DNA of 64,000 bases from Brachybacterium avium (GTDB lineage Bacteria; Actinomycetota; Actinomycetes; Actinomycetales; Dermabacteraceae): positions 1,178,001 through 1,242,000 of the forward strand of contig NZ_CP022316.1 in assembly GCF_002216795.1 (NCBI RefSeq), in the 5' to 3' direction. The stretch's first letter is position 1. The number at the start of each line of letters is the position of its first letter. The position numbers and the translations under genes were made by a program. This document shows positions 52,554 through 62,104 of the stretch, one piece after another. The notes below the pieces were generated by a model, which searched no databases, was not told where the DNA came from, and saw only the letters and a list, made by a program, of their open reading frames with translations.

Positions 52554-54497
52554 ATGGAAATCGGCACAGCGAACACGAGGCCCCTCGTGTCGGTGATCAT
52601 CCCAACGTACAATGTCGAAGATTTTGTGACCCTCACTCTCGACTCCACACTGAATCAGGGACTACCCGCCGGGGGCCTCGAGGTCATCTGCGTAAATGAT
52701 GGCTCGACCGATGCTTCGGGCGAAATTCTTGAGGAATACGCCTCACGATACGACTTCATCAAGGTAGTGCATCAGGAAAATTCTGGAGGCCCCGGGAAAC
52801 CCAGAAATACTGGCATCGGCGAGTCTCGCGGCAAATATCTGTTCTTCCTCGACGCCGATGACGAGTTGACGGAGAACGCCCTTCGAGACCTGGTAAGAAC
52901 GGCAGAGGCAGAGGGATCCGACGTCGTGCTCGGAAAGGGGGAGGGAATCAACGGCCGCGTCGTACCGGGTCCGGTCTTCCGTGCGACGAAGCTTGATGCC
53001 GACATCATCGATGACAACGTGTATCGCACACTTTCTCCGTGGAAGCTCTTCCGGAGATCTCTGGTCGTCGACCACGAAATACGGTTCCTTGAGACGCTGA
53101 GCATCGGCGAGGACCAGCCATTCGTAGCTCGCGCCTATCTGAATGCCAAGAAGATCTCCATCCTGGCCGATCGTCCGTACGCGCGGCTGCGCGCGCGAGG
53201 AGATGGCACGAACGTCACGGCGGCGTCGCGCTCGATCGAGGACTACTTGGAGCTGGCGCGAGCCGTCATCACAGTCATCGTGGCCGAAACGGATCCCGGA
53301 CGACTCAGGGACGGGATGCTCGCGAGGCCCCTCAAGCGCACGCTGCGCCCGATGCTCGGATCAAAGCTCCTTGCGCTGGACAGCACCGAAAGGGCTCGGG
53401 TCGTCCAAGAGATGCAGCGCCTCGTATCGGCGCACTACAACGACCGCGTGGCCGGCCACCTGGAGGGTCTCGATCGTATCAAGATGGATCTTGCTGTCAC
53501 CGGGCAGTCGGAGCCTCTCGCCGCTCTCGTCCAGTGGGAGCACGGAGATCCCGGCAATAGGTTCGAGGTCGGTCCGGCCGGTATCCGCTACGCCCTCCCC
53601 GAGGGAGTCCGTGAGCTCGTCGACGACGCTCGTGCGCACGCGGTGCACCCACAAGCCGAGCTGAATCTGAAGCACTTCGACGTCGAGTCGGGAGTCGTGA
53701 AGATCATCGGAGATGCGACGATCCGTGGACTCCGAACGAATGAGCACGACGTAGCACTTCGCCTGCAAGGCCGGAAGTCTGGTTCGACCCAGACCATTCC
53801 TGCGCAGAGACTGGGGTCGATGGGCGATGCGGACGGAAGCGGTGTATTTTCCGTTTCGTTCACGACCATGGATCTACTGGATGATGTTTGGGATCTCTAC
53901 GTGATCCAGACCATCGGAGGGACGGAGTACGCGGCGCGCCTGGGCTCGAAACGTTCACCGAGCCTGAGAGCCGAGCCACGCTACATTCAGGAGTGTGAGC
54001 GTCTGCGAGTCGTTCTGTATTTCACGAAGGGCGCTGGATTCCTGTCCTGTGATATCGGATTGCAGATCGCCGCACATCGATTACCCCAGGCGAAGGTCGT
54101 CGGGGTGGTCCCGGACCACTCCGGGAGTGTCAATTTCATTCTGTCGGCACCCGGTGCGACCGATGTTGATGCACGCGAGTCCAGGTCGAGCATGGCCGAA
54201 GGCAGGCCGAAGGCATTGGTCGTCGAGACCCTGAGCAACGACCTGTTCTCCGTCACGGCCCGGGTGGAGGACGAGCGGGAAGCGCATATCTCTTTCGACG
54301 TGTCCAACGGAAACGGCACGTCACGCGCACTGCCGGCCGAAGGGCTGTCGCTGCCAACCTCGGCCAGCGGTCTCGCCATCGAATTCGCCGCGGATGGATC
54401 CGAAAGGTTCGTGGTGAAGGGGGACCCCACGCGAAACACTGGCATCGGGAGGAGAGGGCACTGGGCACAGGGGCTCAAAGAGCGGTTCCTCGGCTGA
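52554..54497 (+). CDS. family 2 glycosyltransferase with C-terminal domains, lower GC than neighbours
   Basis: 647 residues. GT-A core: PLVSVIIPTYNVEDFV, VICVNDGSTDASGEIL, LFFLDADDELTENALRDL (the DXD-type DADD) and IGEDQPFVARAYL. The second half is beta-rich and resembles the tandem domains of TarS. It uses AT-ending codons (for example aat, att, gaa) far more than adjacent genes, a sign of separate origin. It is paralogous to the divergent gene at 49892-51913. The ATG at 52554 was chosen because the fold starts soon after; no strong Shine-Dalgarno is seen. Confidence 0.83.
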   Translation: MEIGTANTRPLVSVIIPTYNVEDFVTLTLDSTLNQGLPAGGLEVICVNDGSTDASGEILEEYASRYDFIKVVHQENSGGPGKPRNTGIGESRGKYLFFLDADDELTENALRDLVRTAEAEGSDVVLGKGEGINGRVVPGPVFRATKLDADIIDDNVYRTLSPWKLFRRSLVVDHEIRFLETLSIGEDQPFVARAYLNAKKISILADRPYARLRARGDGTNVTAASRSIEDYLELARAVITVIVAETDPGRLRDGMLARPLKRTLRPMLGSKLLALDSTERARVVQEMQRLVSAHYNDRVAGHLEGLDRIKMDLAVTGQSEPLAALVQWEHGDPGNRFEVGPAGIRYALPEGVRELVDDARAHAVHPQAELNLKHFDVESGVVKIIGDATIRGLRTNEHDVALRLQGRKSGSTQTIPAQRLGSMGDADGSGVFSVSFTTMDLLDDVWDLYVIQTIGGTEYAARLGSKRSPSLRAEPRYIQECERLRVVLYFTKGAGFLSCDIGLQIAAHRLPQAKVVGVVPDHSGSVNFILSAPGATDVDARESRSSMAEGRPKALVVETLSNDLFSVTARVEDEREAHISFDVSNGNGTSRALPAEGLSLPTSASGLAIEFAADGSERFVVKGDPTRNTGIGRRGHWAQGLKERFLG

Positions 54498-54921
54498 CGT
54501 TGAGCGGCCCCGGCCGGTTGGGCCACGTGGGAGGTGCCCCGATCATGACTGCGCCGGTGCCGGCGATAGCCCCGGAGAACCCACCTGCCGCCACCATCTC
54601 CATGCGGCGGCTCCATCGCCCGGACCGCCTGGAATCAGGCCTTGAACCCCGCTTCGAGTGACCGTCGACCGTGCCGGATGCCGCGCAATCTGAGGAACTC
54701 GCTGACCGATCGCGACCGAATCGCATTCTTCCTGGCGCGTGAAGTTCGTCAGATCACGGCTGCCGAAGTGACGCATATCCGCCGATCCGGTGCTCGCCCT
54801 CAGTAGAGTGGCCCCGCGGAACAGGTGCCGCGACAGCGATGGGGTCTCTCCGGACTTCGTGCCCAGCACCCCTCGGGTCGGCCTGTTCTGCGTCCCACAC
54901 CACAGAAGGAGCAGGGAACAG
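54498..54921. other. 424-bp intergenic region before the membrane CDP-glycerol transferase gene
   Basis: No supported gene. A TAGAGT -10-like box at 54804-54809 would give a leader of about 110 nt for the downstream gene. The GC content returns to the window average here. Confidence 0.5.
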
Positions 54922-56793
54922 ATGAGTCAGACCGCGAGTCCGGAGACCGGATCAGGCCATCGGATGTCCGTGCCCTGGGCCCGGATGAGCAGTCTGCGCC
55001 GCCGGCTTACGCAGACTGTCTTCGCGCTCCTGCCGCTGGTGCTGCTGGCTGCGGGGCTCCCCCCGGCCATCGCGGTGCTCCCGGCGATCTATCCGCTGTT
55101 CATCCTGCTCCGACGCGGCGTCCGTCGCCTCCGCCGGCACGTGACGCGCACGGGCCTGGCCGGCGAGCACGGGATCCGCCTCCTGCTGGGGCTGCTCCCG
55201 CTCGGCGTCGCCTGGGCCCAGGGGTCCGCGGGCCCCGTCGGGTGGATAGCTGTCGCCCTTTTCGCTCTGCTCCCTCTCGCCGAGCTGGTCGTCACCCGCG
55301 TCGCGCCCGGCCGTAAGCTTCGGGTCAGCAACCTGCCGGGTATCCAGGACACGCGCGGGCCGAAATATCCGGTGAACCTCCTGCTGGTCGTCGATCTCTC
55401 GGTCACCGTACTGGCGACCATCCTGCTGCTGGTGACTGTGCCCGCTTGGACGCTGGTGATCCTGCCCGTACTCGCACTGCTCCTGGCCGGGGCTTCAGCA
55501 CTGGACTCCTTCCGGCGCATCCGCGACTCGGTGGACTCGGACAACGGGCTGTACACGGCCGTGGAGGCCTACGATCCCCGGTTCGTCCTCTACTACGGGG
55601 TGCCGGCCGGATCGGCATACCAGATCGGCATGTGGATCGACCATCTCGAGCGGATCGGAGAGAAGTTCATCGTCGTGCTGCGTCGCACCTCGGCGTTCCG
55701 CGAGATCTCTGCGCTCACCGATGCCCCCGTCGTGGTCCGCACCAACATCTGGCAGCTCGACGACGTCGTGACGCCGCAGATGACCACCGCTTTCTACGTG
55801 AACAACTCCGCGCCCAACGTCCACCTCGTGCGCTACCCCCACCTCACCCATGTGCAGCTGCTGCACGGGGACAGCGACAAGGCCTCGAGCTTCAATCCTG
55901 TGACCGCGCTCTACGACCGGATCTTCGTCGCCGGGCAGGCCGCCATCGACCGCTACGAGAACAACGGCGTCCACATCCCGTCGGAGAAGTTCACCATCGT
56001 CGGACGGCCCCAGGTCGAGACGGTCCAGCAGCAGGGACCGCAGAACGTCCCGATCAGCACGGTGCTCTACGCTCCCACCTGGGAGGGGCACTACGCCGAC
56101 ACCAACTACGGGTCACTCCCCGTGGGCCCGGACATCGTGCGGGCGCTGCTCGCACGTGGGATGACGGTCGTGTTCCGCCCTCACCCCTTCAGCTATCGCA
56201 ACCCTGAGGCGGCTGCGAACATCCGCGAGATCCACCGACTCCTCGACGAGGATGTGCAGGCCAGCGGACGGAACCACCTGTACCGGGCTCCCGCTGAGAA
56301 GGATCTGGATGCTTTCGGCTGCTTCAACGCCGCCGACGCGATGATCTCCGACGTCTCCTCGGTGGTCCCGGACTTCCTGTACTCAGGGAAGCCGTACGGC
56401 TTGGTCACGATGACCTCGACCGTCGCCGAGTTCGAGCAGGCGTTCCCGCTGGCCCGCTCGGCGTACGTCATCACCCGGGACCTGGAGAACCTCGATGCGG
56501 CGCTCGACGAGCTGCTGATCTCCGATCCCAAGGCCGACCAGCGCATGTCCACCCGCGAGTACTACCTCGGTCCGTTCGCACCGGAGAACTACGCGGACGC
56601 TTTCCTCGAGGCCGCACGGCATGTGGTCCGGGTCGAGCGCAAGCCCGTCACCGCTCGGGACGCGCAGATCGACGAGGAGGGCAACGGCGGCGCCGGACGC
56701 GCCGCTGACGAGGGCACGGACTCGGACGCTGCGGGTCGTGCGGAGGACGGCGAGGCCCTCTCCGAGCTCGACGAGCAGAACGCCGACCGCTGA
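54922..56793 (+). CDS. membrane CDP-glycerol/ribitol phosphotransferase-like protein
   Basis: 623 residues. The N-terminal third has five to six membrane helices (LLPLVLLAAGLPPAIAVLPA, GWIAVALFALLPLAELVV, LLLVVDLSVTVLATILLLV, LVILPVLALLLAG). The TagF-like GT-B domain follows (about 210-560) with QLLHGDSDKASS, VAGQAAIDRYE, LYAPTWEGHYAD, FRPHPFSYR and ISDVSSVVPDFLYSGKP. The last 60 residues are acidic and disordered. It is likely a polymerase or primase of a poly(alditol phosphate). AAGGAGCAGG precedes the ATG. Confidence 0.87.
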   Translation: MSQTASPETGSGHRMSVPWARMSSLRRRLTQTVFALLPLVLLAAGLPPAIAVLPAIYPLFILLRRGVRRLRRHVTRTGLAGEHGIRLLLGLLPLGVAWAQGSAGPVGWIAVALFALLPLAELVVTRVAPGRKLRVSNLPGIQDTRGPKYPVNLLLVVDLSVTVLATILLLVTVPAWTLVILPVLALLLAGASALDSFRRIRDSVDSDNGLYTAVEAYDPRFVLYYGVPAGSAYQIGMWIDHLERIGEKFIVVLRRTSAFREISALTDAPVVVRTNIWQLDDVVTPQMTTAFYVNNSAPNVHLVRYPHLTHVQLLHGDSDKASSFNPVTALYDRIFVAGQAAIDRYENNGVHIPSEKFTIVGRPQVETVQQQGPQNVPISTVLYAPTWEGHYADTNYGSLPVGPDIVRALLARGMTVVFRPHPFSYRNPEAAANIREIHRLLDEDVQASGRNHLYRAPAEKDLDAFGCFNAADAMISDVSSVVPDFLYSGKPYGLVTMTSTVAEFEQAFPLARSAYVITRDLENLDAALDELLISDPKADQRMSTREYYLGPFAPENYADAFLEAARHVVRVERKPVTARDAQIDEEGNGGAGRAADEGTDSDAAGRAEDGEALSELDEQNADR

Positions 56794-56894
56794 GATCGTA
56801 ATCGCGGAGGCCGCCGCGGGCCCGACATCGCGGCGGTCGAGCGGCATCCCCGCGCCCGCATCATCGGCGCCGCTCCGTCGGAGTCGGGCACCCC

Positions 56895-58766
56895 TCAGTG
56901 CTCAGCGCGCCCCTGCCGCCAGTACCCCATGAAGGACACCTGCGTGCGGTCCAGCCCCAGCTCGCTGACCAGGTGCCGGCGCAGGGCCTTGATCACGGAG
57001 GCCTCCCCGGCGAGCCAGGCGTAGAAGGCGCCGTGACCGGTGGTGGTCTCCCAGAGGATGGTCTCGTCGACGTCGACGTCCTCGAGCTCCGTGGACGTCA
57101 TCGCAGCACCGTCGGCCGCAGGGCCGTCGGCCGCGGCGTCACGGAAGGCCTGGGCGTTGTTCTCGCTCATCACCCGTCGCACCGCGGCGTCGAGCAGCTC
57201 GCCGTGCGGTCGGCCCTCCCGCGGCAGCCAGGTCACCTGCACCCCGGAGCGGCTCAGCAGCTGCTGGGCGTCGCCGGCCTCGGGCACCTCGATCAGGGCG
57301 TGGCCGCTGATCGAGGCGGGCAGCGCCTCGAGGATGGACCCGATGGCGGGCAGCGCGGTCTCGTCGCCCACCAGCAGCACGGTGCGGGCGGTGCCGGGGC
57401 GGAACTCGATCCCGCCGTAGTCGGGGCCCACCAGGTGCCGGTTGGGACCGAGCAGGCAGACGGTGTCCCCCACCTGCGCGTCCCGGGCCCAGCGTGCCGC
57501 GACCCCCTGGCCGGGCTGCTCGACCGGGTCCAGGTGGAGCACCACGTCGATGTCGATCTCCGGCTGCGCGGAGAGGTTGCCGGGATGGCCGGCCGCGCGG
57601 TGCTCGCGCACGGTGTAGGTGCGCATCCAGCCGCGGTCGGCGGGATCGATCTGCAGCCAGTCGCGATACCACTGGGCATGGGTGGCGGGATCCAGCTGGC
57701 CGTCCGGGCGCACCATGGCGAAGTGGTCGGCGCTCGCCTGCGGCCCGGGGATGATCAGCTTCACCCGCAGGTCCAACGGGTGGGAATTGGTCCCGAAGTG
57801 CTCGAGGTCGGCGCTGGTGAAGGTGAAGCGCACCAGGGACGGGCCGAGCGTGCGGCGCGCGGCGACGGTGAGCTCGAAGGCGAGCGTGCTGGAGTGCTCC
57901 AGGGCGGGCACCAGCGCGGCGGGCGGCGCGGGATCGGTCGTGACAGTCACGTGGTCCTCCTCGTGGTGGTGGGGTGATGGTGTGCGGTCCCGTCCGCGGG
58001 GCAGCACCATCGGGCTGCCGGTGACGGGGTCGGTGGCGATATGGGCGTCCAGGGCGAAGACCTCGTGGGCCATCCGTGCGGTGATGACCTCGGCCGGGGA
58101 GCCCTGGGAATGGATCTCACCGGCGCGGACGGCGACCAGGTGATCGGCGTAGCGGGCGGCGAGGTTGAGGTCGTGCAGCACGATGCCGACGGTGGTTCCG
58201 CGCTCGCGGTTCAGGTCGCGGACCACGTCGAGCACCTCGAGCTGGTGGGTGACGTCGAGGAAGGTGGTGGGTTCGTCCAGCAGCAGCACCTCGGTCTGCT
58301 GGGCGAGCGCCATCGCGATCCACACCCGCTGCCGCTGCCCACCGGAGAGCTCCTCGAGCAGCCGCTCCTGCAGCGCATCGGTGCGGGTGGCCGCGAGCGC
58401 CTCGGACACGGCCCGCTCGTCCTCCTTCGACCACTGCGGGATCAGTCCCTGATGGGGGAACCGGCCGCGGGAGACCAGTTCGCGCACGGTGACGCCGTCC
58501 GGTGCGATCGGTGACTGCGGCAGCAGTCCCAGCCGCCGCGCGAGCTCCTTCCCGCGCAGGGAGTGGAGGTCGCGACCATCCAGCACCACGGTGCCGCTCT
58601 TCGGGGTGAGCAGGCGGGACATGCCGCGCAGCAGGGTCGACTTGCCGCTGCCGTTGGCGCCCACGATGATCGTGATCCGCTCCTCGGGCAGGGCCAGGCT
58701 GAGATCGTGGACGATCTCCCGACGGTCGTATGCCAGGTGCAGGTGCTGGGCTTCGATCAGTGCCAT
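56895..58766 (-). CDS. fusion of siderophore ABC ATPase and siderophore-interacting reductase
   Basis: 623 residues in one frame. Residues 1-272 are a FepC/FhuC-type ATPase: GANGSGKSTLLRG, LSGGQRQRVWIAMALAQQ, VLLLDEPTTFLD, and LHDLNLAARYAD. Residues from about 273 are a siderophore-interacting protein (ViuB type, FAD-binding): WMRTYTVREHR, VVLHLD, VCLLGPN, LLVGDETALPAIGSIL and WLAGEASVIKALRRHLV. Imported ferric siderophore would be reduced by the second half. A GTG at 57950 with GAGGAGG 6 nt upstream could start the reductase on its own. It is the last gene of the iron operon. Confidence 0.85.
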   Translation of the reverse strand: MALIEAQHLHLAYDRREIVHDLSLALPEERITIIVGANGSGKSTLLRGMSRLLTPKSGTVVLDGRDLHSLRGKELARRLGLLPQSPIAPDGVTVRELVSRGRFPHQGLIPQWSKEDERAVSEALAATRTDALQERLLEELSGGQRQRVWIAMALAQQTEVLLLDEPTTFLDVTHQLEVLDVVRDLNRERGTTVGIVLHDLNLAARYADHLVAVRAGEIHSQGSPAEVITARMAHEVFALDAHIATDPVTGSPMVLPRGRDRTPSPHHHEEDHVTVTTDPAPPAALVPALEHSSTLAFELTVAARRTLGPSLVRFTFTSADLEHFGTNSHPLDLRVKLIIPGPQASADHFAMVRPDGQLDPATHAQWYRDWLQIDPADRGWMRTYTVREHRAAGHPGNLSAQPEIDIDVVLHLDPVEQPGQGVAARWARDAQVGDTVCLLGPNRHLVGPDYGGIEFRPGTARTVLLVGDETALPAIGSILEALPASISGHALIEVPEAGDAQQLLSRSGVQVTWLPREGRPHGELLDAAVRRVMSENNAQAFRDAAADGPAADGAAMTSTELEDVDVDETILWETTTGHGAFYAWLAGEASVIKALRRHLVSELGLDRTQVSFMGYWRQGRAEH

Positions 58767-58776
58767 GGTCGCGAGG

Positions 58777-59808
58777 TCACCTTCCGGATCCGGAGGTCGG
58801 GGAACGGGTGAGCATCCACATCAGGAACGGGGCGCCGAGCGCGCCGGTGATCACCCCGGCGGGCAGCTCGGTGCCGCCGAAGAGGTTCTGCCCGGCGATG
58901 TCGGCCAGCAGCACGATCACGGCTCCGACCGCGGCGGCAAGCGGGAAGCTGGGACGGCCGGCGAGGCGCTGCGCGATCGGTCCGGCGAGGAAGGCCACGA
59001 AGGAGAGCGGGCCGGTGACCGCGACGGTCAGCGCGCACAGGATCACCGCCACCAGGATCAGCGCCACACGGGTGCGGGGCACGGAGAGTCCGAGGCTGGT
59101 GGCGGTGTCGTCACCCAGCTGCAGGATCCGCAGGCGCGGGATCAGCAGGGCGAGGGCCGGGATCAGCACCGCCAGCGCGCCGGCCAGCACCGCCGCCCGG
59201 TCCCAGGTCGAAGAGGAGAGGGAGCCGATCATCCAGTGCAGCGCATCGCCCGCCGACTGCAGCGATAGCCGGGTCAGCAGGTAGGAGATGAGCGCGCCGA
59301 GCGCGGCCGCGACCCCGATCCCGACCAGCACGAAGCGGTTGTCCGCGGCGCCGGCGGCTCCCGGCCCACCGCCGCCGGCGACGACCAGCAGCAGCACGGC
59401 CGTCAGCAGGCCACCCAGCAGCGCGAACCAGAACAGAGCCCGGCCGTCGGCCTGGAAGAACGCCATCGCGATCACTGCCCCGGCCGAGGAACCGAGCGTC
59501 ACTCCGATCACGTCGGGGCTGGCCAGCGGGTTGCGCAGCAGGGTCTGGAAGATGGTGCCGGAGAGCCCGAAGGCGGTGCCGGCCAGCAGTGCGACCACGG
59601 CGGTGGGCAGGCGGTGATCCATCACGATGAAGGAGTACCCGGGCACGGCCTCACCGCCGATCACCCGCAGCGCAAGGTCCAGCGGCACCATCGGGGTGCC
59701 CACCAGCACCCGCACGATCACCAGCGCGAACAGCAGCAGCCCGGCCGCGATCGCCACCAGGGCGGGGCGGCGGCTGCGAGCAGGGCGGGGCGGGGCGGGG
59801 GCGGTCAC
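58777..59808 (-). CDS. FecCD-family iron-siderophore permease
   Basis: 343 residues with about ten membrane helices. The conserved core GTIFQTLLRNPLASPDVIGV and the GPLSFVAFLAGPIAQRLAG loop are typical of FepD/FepG. The GTG at 59808 overlaps the stop of the upstream permease. It ends 10 bp before the ATPase-reductase gene. With the other permease it forms the channel for a ferric siderophore; the exact siderophore is not known. Confidence 0.92.
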   Translation of the reverse strand: MTAPAPPRPARSRRPALVAIAAGLLLFALVIVRVLVGTPMVPLDLALRVIGGEAVPGYSFIVMDHRLPTAVVALLAGTAFGLSGTIFQTLLRNPLASPDVIGVTLGSSAGAVIAMAFFQADGRALFWFALLGGLLTAVLLLVVAGGGGPGAAGAADNRFVLVGIGVAAALGALISYLLTRLSLQSAGDALHWMIGSLSSSTWDRAAVLAGALAVLIPALALLIPRLRILQLGDDTATSLGLSVPRTRVALILVAVILCALTVAVTGPLSFVAFLAGPIAQRLAGRPSFPLAAAVGAVIVLLADIAGQNLFGGTELPAGVITGALGAPFLMWMLTRSPTSGSGR

Positions 59809-60800
59809 AGTCCCACCTGCCGACGGGTGCGGATCAGGACGATGAACACGGGCACGCCGACCAGGGCGGTCATCACGCCCACCTGTACCTCGGCGGGAGG
59901 GGCGATCACCCGGCCCGCCGTGTCGGCCAGCAGGAGCAGCACCGGGCCGCCGAGCAGGCACAGCGGCACGATCCGGCGGTAGTCGCCGCCGACGAGCAGC
60001 CGGGCGGCGTGCGGGACCACCAGGCCCAGGAAGCCGATCGGACCGGCGAGCGCGACGGCCGCGCCGCACAGCAGGATGATCGCCGTGCCCAGCAGCGCTC
60101 GTGCCCGGCCCACCTTCACCCCCAGGCCCACTGCGGCGTCGTCCCCGAGGGCGAGGGCGTTGAGCACCCCGGCCATCGCGACGATCACGACAGCGCCGAT
60201 CACCATTAGCACGCCGACCCGGGAGATGTCCGCGAGGCTGCGGGCGCCGAGGGTGCCGACCTGCCAGAAGCGCAGCCGGTCCAGTGAGGAGTCATCGATC
60301 ATGACCAGGGCGTTGACCACGGAGCCGAGGCCGGCGGTGAGCGCGGCGCCGGCGAGCGCGAGCTTGACCGGGGTGGCCCCCTCCCGGCCGAGGGAGGCGA
60401 CGGCGTAGACCACGACGGTGCCGAGCGCGGCACCGAGCAGGGCGAGCGCCGTGAACTGGGCCACCTCGGAGGCATCGACGAGATACACCCCGAGCACGAC
60501 GGCGGTGGTGGCGCCGGCATTGATCCCGAGGATCCCGGGATCGGCGAGCGGGTTGCGGGTCATCCCCTGCATCGCGGCGCCGGCCACGGCCAGCGCCGCG
60601 CCGACGGCGATCCCGGCGAGCGTGCGCAGCAGTCGCGAATGGATCACCACGTGGTCCGTGAGGGAGCTGTCGTAGTCGCTCAGCGCGTCCACCACGGTGC
60701 TCGGGGAGACGGTGCGGGCACCGATCATCAGCGAGAGCAGGCAGGCGACCGCCAGGGCCAGCAGGCCCCCGGCGAGCACGAGCGGGGTGGAACGGCGCAC
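59805..60800 (-). CDS. FecCD-family iron-siderophore permease
   Basis: 331 residues, about ten membrane helices. GAAMQGMTRNPLADPGILGINAG and GPIGFLGLVVPHAARLLVG mark the FecCD family. The start (GTG at 60800) is 9 bp after the binding-protein stop. It is the partner of the following permease gene. Confidence 0.92.
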   Translation of the reverse strand: MRRSTPLVLAGGLLALAVACLLSLMIGARTVSPSTVVDALSDYDSSLTDHVVIHSRLLRTLAGIAVGAALAVAGAAMQGMTRNPLADPGILGINAGATTAVVLGVYLVDASEVAQFTALALLGAALGTVVVYAVASLGREGATPVKLALAGAALTAGLGSVVNALVMIDDSSLDRLRFWQVGTLGARSLADISRVGVLMVIGAVVIVAMAGVLNALALGDDAAVGLGVKVGRARALLGTAIILLCGAAVALAGPIGFLGLVVPHAARLLVGGDYRRIVPLCLLGGPVLLLLADTAGRVIAPPAEVQVGVMTALVGVPVFIVLIRTRRQVGL

Positions 60801-60809
60801 CGCGACCGG

Positions 60810-61844
60810 TCAGCCGCGGACGCTCTGCGCGACCTCGACGACCGTGGGCACGAAGTGCTCCAGCGCCCAGGGCAGGCTGAGGGCGTTGGCCGCCGAGATC
60901 GACAGGGTGAGGTGGTCGTCGTCGGTGAGCACGACGCCGCCGTCGGCGACCGCCGGGATCTGGGCGAACAGCTCGTTGTCCTGGAAGTCCTCGACGGTGG
61001 TGCCGGGCGCGGCCCAGGAGTAGATGAGGTCCGAGACCAGTTCGTCGGCCCGCTCGGCGGACCATTCGAGGTAGAAGGTCTCGGAGTCGGCGGTGTTCTC
61101 GGTGACCACCTCGGCCTGCGTCATCCCCAGGGCGGTGAAGAACCGCGGGCGGGTGTCGTCGCCGAGGTACAGGGCGATGGAGTTGTCGGTCAGGCCGAGG
61201 GAGCCGGCGATGAAGGTGGCCCCGGCGACGGCGGGGTTCTCCTCCCCGACCGCGGCGAGGTCGCCGCTGATCTGCTCGGTCAGCGTCGCCGCCTGTTCGG
61301 AGAGGCCGGTCGCGGTGCCGAGCGCGGCCAGCACGTCCTCCCAGGAGGCGGTGTAGTTCGGGGCCAGCGGGCCGATCGTGGGGGCGATCTTGCTCAGCTG
61401 GGCGTACTCCTCCTCGGTGATCCCGGAGTAGGCGGCGACGATGAGGTCCGGCACCACCGCTGCGATCTCGTCGAGGTTGATGCCGTCGGACTCGTCGTAC
61501 GTCGCGGGCGCGTTCTCGGTGCCCCAGCCGGCGCCGAGCTCCTCGAGCGCGGCATCGATCCAGTCGGTGGAGCCGTTGTCGTTGCCGCCCCAGGTCACGA
61601 CGGGCATACCGGCCGGGACCAGGCCGAGGGCGAGCAGGGTGTCTGCATTGACCCAGGAGACGGTCGCGATCCTCGTCGGCTTCGCCTCGAGCACCGTCTC
61701 GCCGTAGAGGTGCGGGATGGTCGCGCTGAACGCCTCATCGGCGCCGTCGCCGCGGGCGGCATCGGCCCCGCCGCCGGAGCAGGAGGCGAGGGCGGGGACG
61801 GCGAGCAGGGACAGCGCGACGAGCGCACGACGGGAGAGCGTCAC
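60810..61844 (-). CDS. iron-siderophore binding lipoprotein
   Basis: 344 residues, periplasmic-binding-protein-like II (FepB/FhuD) fold. A lipobox LASC follows a signal segment (RRALVALSLLAVPALASC), so it is a lipoprotein. The recognition regions TRIATVSWVNADTLLALGLV and PDLIVAAYSG are typical. The GTG at 61844 has GGAGGA 7 nt upstream; longer frames run through the iron box. First gene of the iron operon. Confidence 0.92.
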   Translation of the reverse strand: MTLSRRALVALSLLAVPALASCSGGGADAARGDGADEAFSATIPHLYGETVLEAKPTRIATVSWVNADTLLALGLVPAGMPVVTWGGNDNGSTDWIDAALEELGAGWGTENAPATYDESDGINLDEIAAVVPDLIVAAYSGITEEEYAQLSKIAPTIGPLAPNYTASWEDVLAALGTATGLSEQAATLTEQISGDLAAVGEENPAVAGATFIAGSLGLTDNSIALYLGDDTRPRFFTALGMTQAEVVTENTADSETFYLEWSAERADELVSDLIYSWAAPGTTVEDFQDNELFAQIPAVADGGVVLTDDDHLTLSISAANALSLPWALEHFVPTVVEVAQSVRG

Positions 61845-61884
61845 TACGATTCCTCCGGAGGTCGGGGCCGCCGACGATAGGCGG

Positions 61885-61903
61885 TTAGGTGAGCCTGACC
61901 TTA
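61885..61903. promoter_or_regulatory. DtxR/IdeR-type iron box
   Basis: TTAGGTGAGCCTGACCTTA, a 19-bp near-palindrome that matches the DtxR consensus TTAGGTTAGSCTAACCTAA at 16 of 19 positions. It lies 41 bp before the lipoprotein start and should silence the operon when iron is sufficient. Confidence 0.85.
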
Positions 61904-62104
61904 TTCCGAAACATCGATGGTGCGCAATTGGCGATCGTGACAGATTCCCGGATCCGGACTCCCTCAGGCACGAGAGCACCCCTGGGCGCCGGCATGAAGC
62001 GTTCCGGATCACATTGCAGACGCCGCCGGTGGCACGCCGACGGCCTGCGCCGCGGCCACCCAGCGGCGTGGCGCCACCGCCGGACCCGCCCGCCGACCGA
62101 CAGG

